52,444 nucleotides of DNA from Paracoccaceae bacterium (GTDB taxonomy: Bacteria; Pseudomonadota; Alphaproteobacteria; Rhodobacterales; Rhodobacteraceae): positions 1 to 52,444 of the forward strand of contig JANSXS010000019.1 of assembly GCA_024742835.1 (NCBI GenBank). The letters run 5' to 3'. The translations under genes were made by a program, and so were the position numbers. Below, one piece after another: positions 45,397-52,444 of the stretch. A model generated the notes under the pieces. It worked only from the letters and a program-made list of their open reading frames with translations, was not told where the DNA came from and ran no database searches. Each line of letters opens with the position of its first letter. The first letter of the stretch is position 1.

Positions 45397-45696
45397 ATGA
45401 ACACGCGTAACAAACCCGCGATCGGTGTCCTTCTATATTCCGCCGTGGCCTTCGGGTTGGGGGCCTATTTCACCTTTGCCGCCGTACAGGGCGATTACGG
45501 CCTCTTCCGCCGGGCAGAGATCGAGGCCGGCGAGGCGGAATTGCGCGCCCAGCTTGACACATTGCAAGCGCGGGTTGCGCGGATGGAAAACCTGACAAAA
45601 CGGTTATCCGATACCTATCTGGACCTGGACCTGCTCGACCAGCAGGCGCGTGACGTGCTCGGCCTGTTGCGCGCCGATGAAATCGTGGTGCGCTGA
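45397..45696 (+). CDS. ftsB: Septum formation initiator, FtsB/DivIC-like
   Basis: A 99-residue inner-membrane protein with one transmembrane helix (about residues 10-30, VLLYSAVAFGLGAYFTFAAV) and a periplasmic coiled coil (EAELRAQLDTLQARVARMENLTKRL). It ends in a short conserved tail DLLDQQARDVLGLL. FtsB works with FtsL and FtsQ in the divisome. Its place just upstream of the pyruvate dehydrogenase genes is typical of alphaproteobacteria. The gap to pdhA is 94 bp and contains a strong inverted repeat. Confidence 0.85.
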   Translation: MNTRNKPAIGVLLYSAVAFGLGAYFTFAAVQGDYGLFRRAEIEAGEAELRAQLDTLQARVARMENLTKRLSDTYLDLDLLDQQARDVLGLLRADEIVVR

Positions 45697-45742
45697 GCGC
45701 CCCCGAAATTCACTCTCGAAAATTTCCTCGGGATGCGGTAGT

Positions 45743-45766
45743 AAATAGTTTAACGCTAAACTATTT
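45743..45766. promoter_or_regulatory. Perfect inverted repeat upstream of pdhA
   Basis: AAATAGTTTA-ACGC-TAAACTATTT is a perfect 10-4-10 palindrome ending 24 bp before the pdhA ATG. Its symmetry and AT-rich arms suit a dimeric regulator controlling the pdh genes. Alternatively it could be an RNA hairpin in the 5' leader. No regulator gene is adjacent. Confidence 0.55.
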
Positions 45767-45790
45767 GCCCAGCAGAGGAGCCATCCGCCC

Positions 45791-46786
45791 ATGGCCACCC
45801 GGAAAACACCTGCCAAACCAAATGTTTCTGCCGACGAGTTGAAGCAATATTACCGCGACATGCTGTTGATCCGCCGATTCGAGGAGAAGGCAGGTCAGCT
45901 ATACGGCATGGGCCTGATCGGCGGGTTCTGTCACCTTTACATCGGTCAGGAGGCCGTCGTCGTCGGGCTGGAAGCCGCCGCCGAAGAGGGCGACAAGCGC
46001 GTTACCACCTACCGCGATCACGGGCACATGCTGGCCTGTGGCATGGACCCCGACGGCGTGATGGCCGAATTGACCGGCCGCGAGGGTGGCTATTCGCGGG
46101 GCAAGGGTGGCTCCATGCACATGTTCAGCAAGGAAAAGCATTTCTACGGCGGGCACGGCATCGTCGGGGCGAATGTGCCGCTTGGCGCGGGGCTGGCGCT
46201 GGCGGATCAGTACAAGGGCAACAATCGCGTGACCTTCACCTATTTTGGCGATGGTGCCGCCAATCAGGGCCAGGTCTATGAGACGTTCAATATGGCCGCC
46301 CTGTGGAAGCTGCCGGTGATCTTCGTGATCGAGAACAACAAATACGCCATGGGCACCTCGCAGCAACGCTCGACATCTTCGCCCGACATCTATCACCGTG
46401 GCGAGGCCTTCGGCATCCCCGGAGAGGCGGTCGACGGGATGGATGTGCTGGCGGTGCGCGACGCGGGCAAGAAGGCGGTGGATCACTGCCGCGCGGGCAA
46501 GGGCCCCTATATCCTTGAGTTGATGACGTATCGCTATCGCGGACATTCCATGTCGGACCCGGCCAAGTACCGCACCCGCGAAGAAGTGCAAAAGATGCGG
46601 GACGAAAAGGACTGCATCGAGCATGTCCGCGACCTGTTGCTCGACGGCAAGCACGCCAGCGAAGAGGATCTCAAGGCGATCGACAAGGAGATCAAGGCCG
46701 TGGTCAACGGCGCGGCGGAATTCGCAAAGCAAAGCCCGGAACCGGCGGTCGAAGAGCTTTGGACCGACATCGTGCTCGAAGCCTGA
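45791..46786 (+). CDS. pdhA: Pyruvate dehydrogenase E1 component, alpha subunit
   Basis: With PdhB it decarboxylates pyruvate using thiamine diphosphate and passes the acetyl group to lipoyl-E2. The 331-residue protein has IGQEAVVVG near residue 54, GGSMHMFS near residue 112, and the ThDP-binding GDGAANQGQVYET...NNKYAMGT segment near residues 155-195. The RYRGHSMSDP loop lies near residue 255. AGAGGAG precedes the ATG at 45791. The gap to pdhB is 28 bp, so they are one operon. Confidence 0.97.
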   Translation: MATRKTPAKPNVSADELKQYYRDMLLIRRFEEKAGQLYGMGLIGGFCHLYIGQEAVVVGLEAAAEEGDKRVTTYRDHGHMLACGMDPDGVMAELTGREGGYSRGKGGSMHMFSKEKHFYGGHGIVGANVPLGAGLALADQYKGNNRVTFTYFGDGAANQGQVYETFNMAALWKLPVIFVIENNKYAMGTSQQRSTSSPDIYHRGEAFGIPGEAVDGMDVLAVRDAGKKAVDHCRAGKGPYILELMTYRYRGHSMSDPAKYRTREEVQKMRDEKDCIEHVRDLLLDGKHASEEDLKAIDKEIKAVVNGAAEFAKQSPEPAVEELWTDIVLEA

Positions 46787-46814
46787 GCGACAGAGATTGC
46801 AGGAGTAAAGATAC

Positions 46815-48200
46815 ATGCCCACCGAAATTCTCATGCCCGCCCTGTCGCCCACGATGGAGGAAGGCACGCTGGCCAAATGGCTGGTCAAGGAAGGCGATGA
46901 CGTGAAATCCGGCGATATCCTCGCCGAGATCGAGACCGACAAGGCGACCATGGAATTCGAGGCGGTGGACGAAGGCACCATCGGCAAGATCCTGATCGAC
47001 GAAGGCACCGAGGGCGTGAAGGTGAATACGCCCAACGCCGTGATGCTCGAAGAGGGCGAAAGCGCCGACGATATCGGCGAGACGCACGCCACGCCTCAAG
47101 GCGGCGATGAGCAGAAGCAAGAGGCCCACAGCGCGCCTGATCCGGTCAGCGCCCCTCCCCCGTCCGCCCCCGCACAGGTTGCCCAGACCATGGAGCCTGA
47201 CTGGCCCGCAGGCACCGAGATGAAGAAGATGACCGTGCGCGAGGCGATCAACACGGCCATGGCCGAAGAGATGCGCAACGACGACACCGTGTTCATCATG
47301 GGCGAGGAAGTGGCCGAGTATCAGGGCGCTTACAAGATCACCCAGGGTCTGCTCGACGAGTTCGGCACCAAGCGCGTCATCGACACCCCCATCACCGAGC
47401 ACGGCTTTGCCGGGATCGGTGTCGGCGCAAGCTGGGGCGGGCTGAAACCCATCGTGGAATTCATGACCTGGAACTTTGCGATGCAGGCCATCGACCAGAT
47501 CATCAACTCGGCGGCCAAGACGCTGTACATGTCCGGCGGCCAGATGGGCAGCCCTATCGTGTTTCGTGGTCCCAACGGGGCGGCGGCCCGCGTGGGCGCG
47601 CAGCATAGTCAGGATTACGCGGCCTGGTATGCGTCAATCCCCGGTCTCAAGGTGGTGCAGCCCTATTCGGCCGCAGATGCCAAGGGCCTGCTGAAATCGG
47701 CGATCCGCGATCCGAACCCGGTCATTTTCCTTGAAAACGAGATCCTTTACGGCAAAAGTTTCGAGGTGCCGGTGCTGGAGGATTTCACCATCCCCATCGG
47801 CAAGGCCCGCATCGCGCGGGAAGGCACGGACGTGACCATCGTCAGCTTTGGCATCGGCATGACCTACGCGCTGGAGGCCGCCGAAAAGCTGGCCGAGGAC
47901 GGCATCGACGCCGAGGTGATCGACCTGCGCACCATGCGCCCCATCGACTATGATACGGTCGTGGCCAGTGTGCAGAAGACCAATCGCTGCGTGACCGTCG
48001 AAGAGGGCTTTCCCGTCTGTTCCATCGGCAACCATATCAGCGCGATCCTGATGCAGCGCGCCTTTGACTGGCTGGACGCGCCGGTGATCAACTGCACCGG
48101 CAAGGATGTGCCCATGCCCTATGCGGCCAATCTCGAAAAGCTGGCGCTGACCTCGACCGCCGAGGTCATGGACGCCGTCAAACAAGTGACCTACCGGTAA
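46815..48200 (+). CDS. pdhB: Pyruvate dehydrogenase E1 component, beta subunit with lipoyl domain
   Basis: The 461-residue subunit has an extra N-terminal lipoyl domain (residues 1-80, lipoyl Lys in ETDKATMEF near residue 43), a Gln/Pro/Ala-rich linker, then the transketolase-like E1-beta core. The core shows [15 protein letters not shown] near residue 160, and [18 protein letters not shown] follows. Lipoylated E1-beta is known from several alphaproteobacteria. The lipoyl region is nearly identical to that of PdhC just downstream. The 13-bp gap to pdhC confirms one operon. Confidence 0.97.
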   Translation: MPTEILMPALSPTMEEGTLAKWLVKEGDDVKSGDILAEIETDKATMEFEAVDEGTIGKILIDEGTEGVKVNTPNAVMLEEGESADDIGETHATPQGGDEQKQEAHSAPDPVSAPPPSAPAQVAQTMEPDWPAGTEMKKMTVREAINTAMAEEMRNDDTVFIMGEEVAEYQGAYKITQGLLDEFGTKRVIDTPITEHGFAGIGVGASWGGLKPIVEFMTWNFAMQAIDQIINSAAKTLYMSGGQMGSPIVFRGPNGAAARVGAQHSQDYAAWYASIPGLKVVQPYSAADAKGLLKSAIRDPNPVIFLENEILYGKSFEVPVLEDFTIPIGKARIAREGTDVTIVSFGIGMTYALEAAEKLAEDGIDAEVIDLRTMRPIDYDTVVASVQKTNRCVTVEEGFPVCSIGNHISAILMQRAFDWLDAPVINCTGKDVPMPYAANLEKLALTSTAEVMDAVKQVTYR

Positions 48201-48213
48201 GGAGCGCGACGCG

Positions 48214-49569
48214 ATGCCAACGGAAATTCTGATGCCCGCCCTCTCGCCCACCATGGAGGAAGGCACGCTTGCCAAATGGCTGGTCAAGGAGGGTGACGAG
48301 GTAAGCTCGGGCGATCTTCTGGCCGAGATCGAGACCGACAAGGCCACGATGGAATTCGAGGCGGTGGACGAAGGGACCATCGGCAAGATCCTTGTAGCCG
48401 AAGGCACCGAGGGCGTGAAGGTGAACACGCCCATCGCCGTTTTGCTGGAAGAAGGCGAAAGCGCGGACGATATCGACGCGAGCGCCGAGCCGAAACCCGC
48501 GCCCGCCTCCTCTGGTGCGGCCCCTGCCGAGCCGTCCGAGCAGACCGCACCCGCGCAGAGCCATGGCCGTGGTACCGGGCCAGAGAAAGCCCCCGACACG
48601 CCCGCGCCCGCCGCGCCCACGGATGACAAGGGCGAACGCATTTTCGCCTCCCCCCTCGCCCGCCGGATCGCGGCGCAAAAGGGCGTGGATCTTGCCTCTG
48701 TCACCGGGTCCGGGCCGCATGGCCGAATCGTGAAGGCAGATGTGGACAGCGCGCAGCCCGGCAAGGCCGCCGCCCCCGCAAAGACCGAAGCGAAATCCGA
48801 AGCGGCCCCGGCCCCCGCTGCTGCGGCGGCGCCTGCTGGCCCCTCGACGGAGACGGTGCTCAAGATGTACCAGACCCGCGAATTCGAGGAGGTCAAGCTG
48901 GACGGGATGCGCAAGACCATCGCCGCGCGCCTGACCGAGGCCAAGCAGACCATCCCGCATTTCTACCTGCGCCGCGACATCCGTCTGGATGCGCTGCTCA
49001 AGTTCCGTGGCGAGCTGAACAAGAAGCTTGAATCGCGCGGCGTGAAGCTTTCGGTCAATGATTTCATCATCAAGGCCAGTGCGCTTGCGCTTCAGGCGGT
49101 GCCGGATGCGAATGCCGTCTGGGCGGGCGACCGGGTGCTCAAGCTCAAACCATCGGATGTGGCGGTGGCCGTGGCCATCGAAGGCGGGCTTTTCACCCCG
49201 GTTCTGAAAGATGCCGAGATGAAATCGCTTTCGGCGCTGTCAACCGAGATGAAGGATCTGGCCACCCGCGCCCGCGACCGCAAACTTGCCCCCGATGAAT
49301 ATCAGGGCGGCAGCTTTGCCATATCCAACCTTGGCATGTTCGGGATCGACAATTTCGATGCGGTGATCAACCCGCCTCATGGCGGCATCCTCGCCGTGGG
49401 CGCGGGCGTGAAAAAACCCGTGGTGGGCGAAGATGGCGAACTGACCTCTGCCACGGTGATGAGCGTGACATTGTCGGTGGATCACCGGGTCATCGACGGG
49501 GCGCTTGGCGCGCAGCTTCTGGACCAGATCGTGCAGAACCTTGAAAACCCAATGGTGATGCTGGCCTGA
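48214..49569 (+). CDS. pdhC: Pyruvate dehydrogenase E2, dihydrolipoamide acetyltransferase
   Basis: The complex core enzyme. The 451-residue protein has one lipoyl domain (residues 1-80, ETDKATMEF), a long Ala/Pro linker, a peripheral-subunit-binding domain ([19 protein letters not shown] near 150-185), a second linker, and the catalytic acetyltransferase domain (about 225-451) with the active-site [10 protein letters not shown] near the end. The E3 (lpd) gene is not in the window. A strong terminator follows 26 bp after the stop. Confidence 0.97.
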   Translation: MPTEILMPALSPTMEEGTLAKWLVKEGDEVSSGDLLAEIETDKATMEFEAVDEGTIGKILVAEGTEGVKVNTPIAVLLEEGESADDIDASAEPKPAPASSGAAPAEPSEQTAPAQSHGRGTGPEKAPDTPAPAAPTDDKGERIFASPLARRIAAQKGVDLASVTGSGPHGRIVKADVDSAQPGKAAAPAKTEAKSEAAPAPAAAAAPAGPSTETVLKMYQTREFEEVKLDGMRKTIAARLTEAKQTIPHFYLRRDIRLDALLKFRGELNKKLESRGVKLSVNDFIIKASALALQAVPDANAVWAGDRVLKLKPSDVAVAVAIEGGLFTPVLKDAEMKSLSALSTEMKDLATRARDRKLAPDEYQGGSFAISNLGMFGIDNFDAVINPPHGGILAVGAGVKKPVVGEDGELTSATVMSVTLSVDHRVIDGALGAQLLDQIVQNLENPMVMLA

Positions 49570-49594
49570 CCGCCACGCACAATCCGTGACAGAC

Positions 49595-49620
49595 AAGGGC
49601 CGGGGTCATCCCGGCCTTTT
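49595..49620 (+). terminator. Rho-independent terminator of the pdh operon
   Basis: Stem GGCCGGG/CCCGGCC (49598-49604 and 49610-49616) with loop GTCAT, then TTTT. It lies 26 bp after the pdhC stop and just before the convergent permease gene. Confidence 0.85.
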
Positions 49621-49629
49621 GCCGTGCTG

Positions 49630-50835
49630 TCAGGCAAGGACGTGGATCACAACGCCCCCCGCCAGCCATGCAAACCCCACGATCGCCAGCCAGTACAGAA
49701 CACTGTCCAAAACCCCGCCATGGTCGTGGTCGTGATGGTCATGGCCGCCCCCTGCGCCACGCCAGACCAGCCAGCCGAACACCGCCGTCACGCCCAGAAA
49801 GATCATGTTCAGCCAAAAGGTATAGTCGATCTCGAACCGCTCTGTCGGTTCCAGCAGCCCCTTGGCCGAGGCCTGCGGATCGAGGCCCAGCAGGGCAAAG
49901 CCATAATGCACCACAAGTGCCGTGATGATCAAAGCGCCCAGAAATAGCGCCGCGATATACCCGGCCATCTTCCAGCCGTAAAAGCGCGCATGAACGCGGA
50001 TGACGGGGAACACCACCAGATCCGAGAAAATGAATGCCATGATGCCCGCCACGCTGACCCCGTTGGCGAACAAAAGCCCGGCAAGTGGAATGTTGCCCAT
50101 CGACCCGATGAAGGTGAAAAACGCCGCGACAGGCCCGATGATCGTGTGCAACAGCACCTCCCAGAAACTGCGGGCGCCCTCCTCGCCGGTGCCCGGAAAC
50201 AGCCATGTGAAGAACTCGGGCGGGACAAAGGCCGCGATGATGCCCGCAAGGGTGAAGCCCACGGTCACATCCTTCCACACCATGCGCCATTCCATCAGGT
50301 AGGCACGCCCCAGCTTGCCCCAAAGCGCGGGGCTGTCAGCCAGTTCGGCGGGGTCTTCGGGCTTGTCGACATCGCCAGCCTCCAGCGATTGGCGCACGGA
50401 ATCGATCAGGTCTTGCGGACGCCAGATCCGGACAATGGCCCACATGACCCCGATCAGGATCAGCCCGCCGACATATTCGGCCACCACGAAATGCCAACTC
50501 AAAAAGACCGCGATCACGATGCCAAGCTCGATCACCAGATTGGTCGAGGCCAACAGGAACGCCATGGACGGCACGAAACCGGCCCCCTTGGCAAAAAGCG
50601 CGCGGGTCGTGGCAAGCGCGGAAAAGCTGCATGACGAGGACAGAAACCCGAAAAAGCTGCCCAGTGAGACGGATTTCAACGTCTCTGCCCCCATCGCCTG
50701 CTGCATCCGGTCACGCGACACGAAAAGCTGGATCACCGCGCTGATCACATAGCCAAGGCCAAAGGCCCAGAACGCCATCCAGAAAAAACCAAGCGTGGTC
50801 AGGACCGCGTCCGCCCAGGTGTTCAGAAAGTCCAT
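49630..50835 (-). CDS. Predicted permease (DUF318/COG0701 type)
   Basis: A 401-residue inner-membrane protein with about eight to ten transmembrane segments in two related halves. The family hallmark SLGSFFGFLSSSCSFSALATTRAL lies near residue 55, and GSMGNIPLAGLLFANGVSVAG marks the second half. COG0701 permeases include organoarsenical transporters, but the substrate here is unknown. A histidine/aspartate-rich stretch GGGHDHHDHDHGG near residue 370 could bind a transition metal. The ATG at 50835 (MDFLNTWADAV) is chosen; the frame to 50970 would extend into repeat copy E. Confidence 0.85.
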   Translation of the reverse strand: MDFLNTWADAVLTTLGFFWMAFWAFGLGYVISAVIQLFVSRDRMQQAMGAETLKSVSLGSFFGFLSSSCSFSALATTRALFAKGAGFVPSMAFLLASTNLVIELGIVIAVFLSWHFVVAEYVGGLILIGVMWAIVRIWRPQDLIDSVRQSLEAGDVDKPEDPAELADSPALWGKLGRAYLMEWRMVWKDVTVGFTLAGIIAAFVPPEFFTWLFPGTGEEGARSFWEVLLHTIIGPVAAFFTFIGSMGNIPLAGLLFANGVSVAGIMAFIFSDLVVFPVIRVHARFYGWKMAGYIAALFLGALIITALVVHYGFALLGLDPQASAKGLLEPTERFEIDYTFWLNMIFLGVTAVFGWLVWRGAGGGHDHHDHDHGGVLDSVLYWLAIVGFAWLAGGVVIHVLA

Positions 50836-50853
50836 GCTGCCCGTCCGATTGTC

Positions 50854-50944
50854 CAAAACGTTTCGAGAAAGCCTGCTCCGCTCACTCACTGCACGCGTTC
50901 CGCCTATCGCCGACGTCTCGGGTTGAACGCGATGCAGTCTAAAA
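50854..50944 (+). repeat. Dispersed intergenic repeat, copy E (internally shortened)
   Basis: 91 bp in the same orientation as copy A: AAAACGTTTCGAGAAAGCCTG, then CACGCGTTCCGCCTATCGCCGACGTCTCGGGTTG in step with copy A. About 25 bp after the left end are missing and the right terminal repeat is degenerate. It lies upstream of the permease gene. Confidence 0.7.
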
Positions 50945-50996
50945 CAGGTAACGCGGGCAGTGCGGCACATGTTCCGACGGATCAGGGCGAGCGTCT

Positions 50997-51430
50997 TCAG
51001 TCCTGACGCATCTCGCGCTGGCGCATGAGCATGGCGTCAATGGTTTGTTTCAGCGTCTTGACGGGGATGATTTCCTGCGACCGCAACTTTATGCCGCCAT
51101 CCTTGCCGACAAGCAGCATCAGGAAGCCATTGGGCTCAAGCTGTTGGCGAATGGCGCTCGGCGTGTTTGGTGTGACGTCCGCCAGCACCACAATGTCGCG
51201 GTCGCGCAAATTTGCACGGGCGGCGTCAAGACCCACAAGCGCGTGGCGGTATGTCTTGTCCTGCGCAGACGGCCCGAACAGGACCACGGGCCGGCTTCTC
51301 AGCGATAGCGATCAAGCACGTCCGCGCCTTTTCCAAGCGTCTGGAAAAGATCATCGGCAGAGGCAGCGCCACACCCGATACCGGCGGCAGCAAGGCAAAG
51401 CATTTCTGAAAAAAGGAAAAAAGGCTGCAT
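50997..51430 (-). pseudogene. DUF4174 protein gene with a one-base frameshift
   Basis: An ATG at 51430 starts a signal-peptide-like MQPFFLFSEMLCLAAAG and reads 43 codons to DVLDRYR, then TGA at 51301-51299. The rest of the DUF4174 domain continues in another frame from SRPVVLFGPSAQDKTYR down to 50997. Adding one G where TGAGA is read as TGGAGA would join the frames and restore the usual Y-x-W-x-x-RP-hhhF start of the domain. It is therefore a recent frameshift or a sequencing error. The second-frame part alone (50997-51287 from a GTG) would lack the signal peptide. Confidence 0.75.
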
Positions 51431-51491
51431 GGTGACGTCTCAGGCAGGTATCAGAGCGGCAACGCACCGATCTGCGCGGCGGTCCCCCGGC

Positions 51492-52298
51492 TCAGCGCAC
51501 GCCCAGAAGCTGGTCCATCGCTACAGAAGGCTGCGCGCAGCCTGCCTCACCCACGATCTTGGCGGGCACCCCTGCCACCGTCTTGCAGGGCGGCACCTCT
51601 TGCAGCACCACCGAGCCCGCAGCGATGCGAGAGCAATAGCCCACTTTGATATTGCCAAGTACCTTGGCCCCGGCCCCGATCAACACACCGTCGCCGATCT
51701 TCGGATGCCGGTCCTCTTCTTCCTTGCCGGTGCCACCAAGGGTCACGGAATGCAGCATCGAAACGTTGTCGCCGACCACCGCCGTCTCGCCGATGACGAT
51801 GGAATGCGCGTGGTCGATCATGATGCCCTTGCCGATCCGCGCGGCGGGATGAATGTCCACGCCGAACACCTCGGAACACCGCATCTGGAAAAACCGCGCC
51901 ATGTCGCGGCGGTTCTGCCGCCACAGCCAGTTGGCGACGCGATGCGACTGGATCGCCTGAAACCCCTTGAAGAACAGCATCGGCAGCAAAAAGCGGTCAC
52001 AGGCCGGATCACGGTCATAGACGGCGACAATATCGGCACGCGCCGCATGGCCGATATCTGCGTCATCAGCATAGGCCATGTCGCAGATTTCCCGCAGGAT
52101 CTGTTCGGGCATCTCGGTGGAGGCCAGTTTCAGCGAGATACGATAGGCAAGGGCCGATTCGATGGTCTTGTGATGCAGGATAGAGGAATGCACCAAACCG
52201 CCCAGCAACGGCTCGTCCGCGATGCCGGTCTCCGCCTCGCTTTTGATTCGCGCCCAGACGGGGTCCAGCTCTGCGAGTTTTGCATGCGTTTCAGCCAT
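51492..52298 (-). CDS. cysE: Serine O-acetyltransferase
   Basis: Acetylates L-serine with acetyl-CoA, the committed step of cysteine synthesis. The 268-residue protein has an alpha-helical N-terminal domain (DPVWARIKSEAE) and a left-handed beta-helix of hexapeptide repeats from about residue 145. The helix carries DHAHSIVIGETAVVG with catalytic His/Asp and LHSVTLGGTG. The C-terminal tail (DQLLGVR) lacks the -Ile end that binds OASS. AGGAG upstream of the ATG at 52298 overlaps the stop codon of the transposase fragment. The natural upstream region of cysE is therefore displaced. Confidence 0.95.
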   Translation of the reverse strand: MAETHAKLAELDPVWARIKSEAETGIADEPLLGGLVHSSILHHKTIESALAYRISLKLASTEMPEQILREICDMAYADDADIGHAARADIVAVYDRDPACDRFLLPMLFFKGFQAIQSHRVANWLWRQNRRDMARFFQMRCSEVFGVDIHPAARIGKGIMIDHAHSIVIGETAVVGDNVSMLHSVTLGGTGKEEEDRHPKIGDGVLIGAGAKVLGNIKVGYCSRIAAGSVVLQEVPPCKTVAGVPAKIVGEAGCAQPSVAMDQLLGVR

Positions 52299-52307
52299 GG
52301 CGATCTC

Positions 52308-52444
52308 CTATGATGTTTGTCCAGCGGTTTGGCTGGAGTTTTTGATCTTGAAGGCTGTGAAGTCTTCGAAGACCCATTTGTTTTTCAATGTGTTGTAGAT
52401 GATGGTCAGGAGCTTTCGCGCGGTGGCGATGATGGCTTTTCCTG
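52308..52444 (-). mobile_element. 3' end of an IS110-like transposase gene
   Basis: The window edge cuts this element. On the minus strand 44 codons end in TAG at 52310-52308. They read GKAIIATARKLLTIIYNTLK, then NKWVFEDFTAFKIKN, the C-terminal pattern of IS110/IS116/IS902-type DEDD transposases. Codon use is more AT-rich than the neighbours. The stop lies 9 bp from the cysE ATG, with the cysE ribosome-binding site overlapping it. The family assignment is by resemblance only. Confidence 0.6.

Overview
The window looks like a chromosomal segment of a marine alphaproteobacterium of the Rhodobacteraceae (Roseobacter group). The reasons are GC-rich coding DNA, recA next to alaS with a GAAC-N7-GAAC SOS box, an ftsB-pdhA-pdhB-pdhC block with a lipoyl domain on E1-beta as well as E2, a GcvT-fused dimethylglycine/sarcosine dehydrogenase, and a giant RTX protein ending in a Hint domain. 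This is a judgement from gene content, as no database search was possible.

Layout. 1-9.9 kb: a truncated exported protein, two tandem DUF1330 genes, alaS, recA, a sulfotransferase-like gene, a three-gene overlapping unit (anmK, Asp/Glu racemase-family enzyme, Cys/Met PLP enzyme) and divergent tyrS. 9.9-19.8 kb: aroK-aroB; a forward unit of a 49-aa membrane peptide, an unrecognised 510-aa exported protein and xerD; a metallophosphoesterase-like gene; a CorC/HlyC-type CBS membrane protein; the GcvT-fused flavoenzyme; a MobA-like nucleotidyltransferase. 19.8-28.4 kb is the accessory part: a Hint gene broken by an in-frame TAG, a 2156-residue RTX/Hint protein with a clear terminator, a 46-aa ORF with a strong ribosome-binding site, and about 1 kb without recognisable genes. 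28.4-31.3 kb: two valine tRNAs (TAC and CAC), small membrane or exported proteins, a histidine phosphatase, an HU-like protein and three copies of a dispersed repeat. 31.3-38.7 kb: a cobalamin region, with cbiD-cobK-alkA-esterase chained by 4-bp overlaps on one strand and cobA-cobB-MFS on the other, then a squalene/phytoene-synthase-like gene. 38.8-45.3 kb: cysS-cimA, preceded by a candidate leader peptide, then an aminotransferase, a 27-aa hydrophobic peptide and an AidB-like protein. 45.4-52.4 kb: ftsB and the pyruvate dehydrogenase genes, a COG0701-type permease, a frameshifted DUF4174 gene, cysE, and the end of a transposase gene running into the cysE ribosome-binding site.

Three things stand out. 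(1) Five copies of a roughly 115-bp MITE-like intergenic repeat with 13-bp terminal inverted repeats (TAAAGCGTTTCGC), two of which bracket a small exported-protein gene. (2) A 14-codon ORF, MTTTCIIIIGCIIR, sits just upstream of cysS-cimA, with competing GC-rich pairings downstream. This is the layout of a translation-sensing attenuator for Cys/Ile/Thr on genes for Cys-tRNA charging and an Ile-precursor enzyme. (3) Three genes show fresh decay or junctions: the amber-interrupted Hint gene, the one-base-frameshifted DUF4174 gene, and the transposase/cysE junction.
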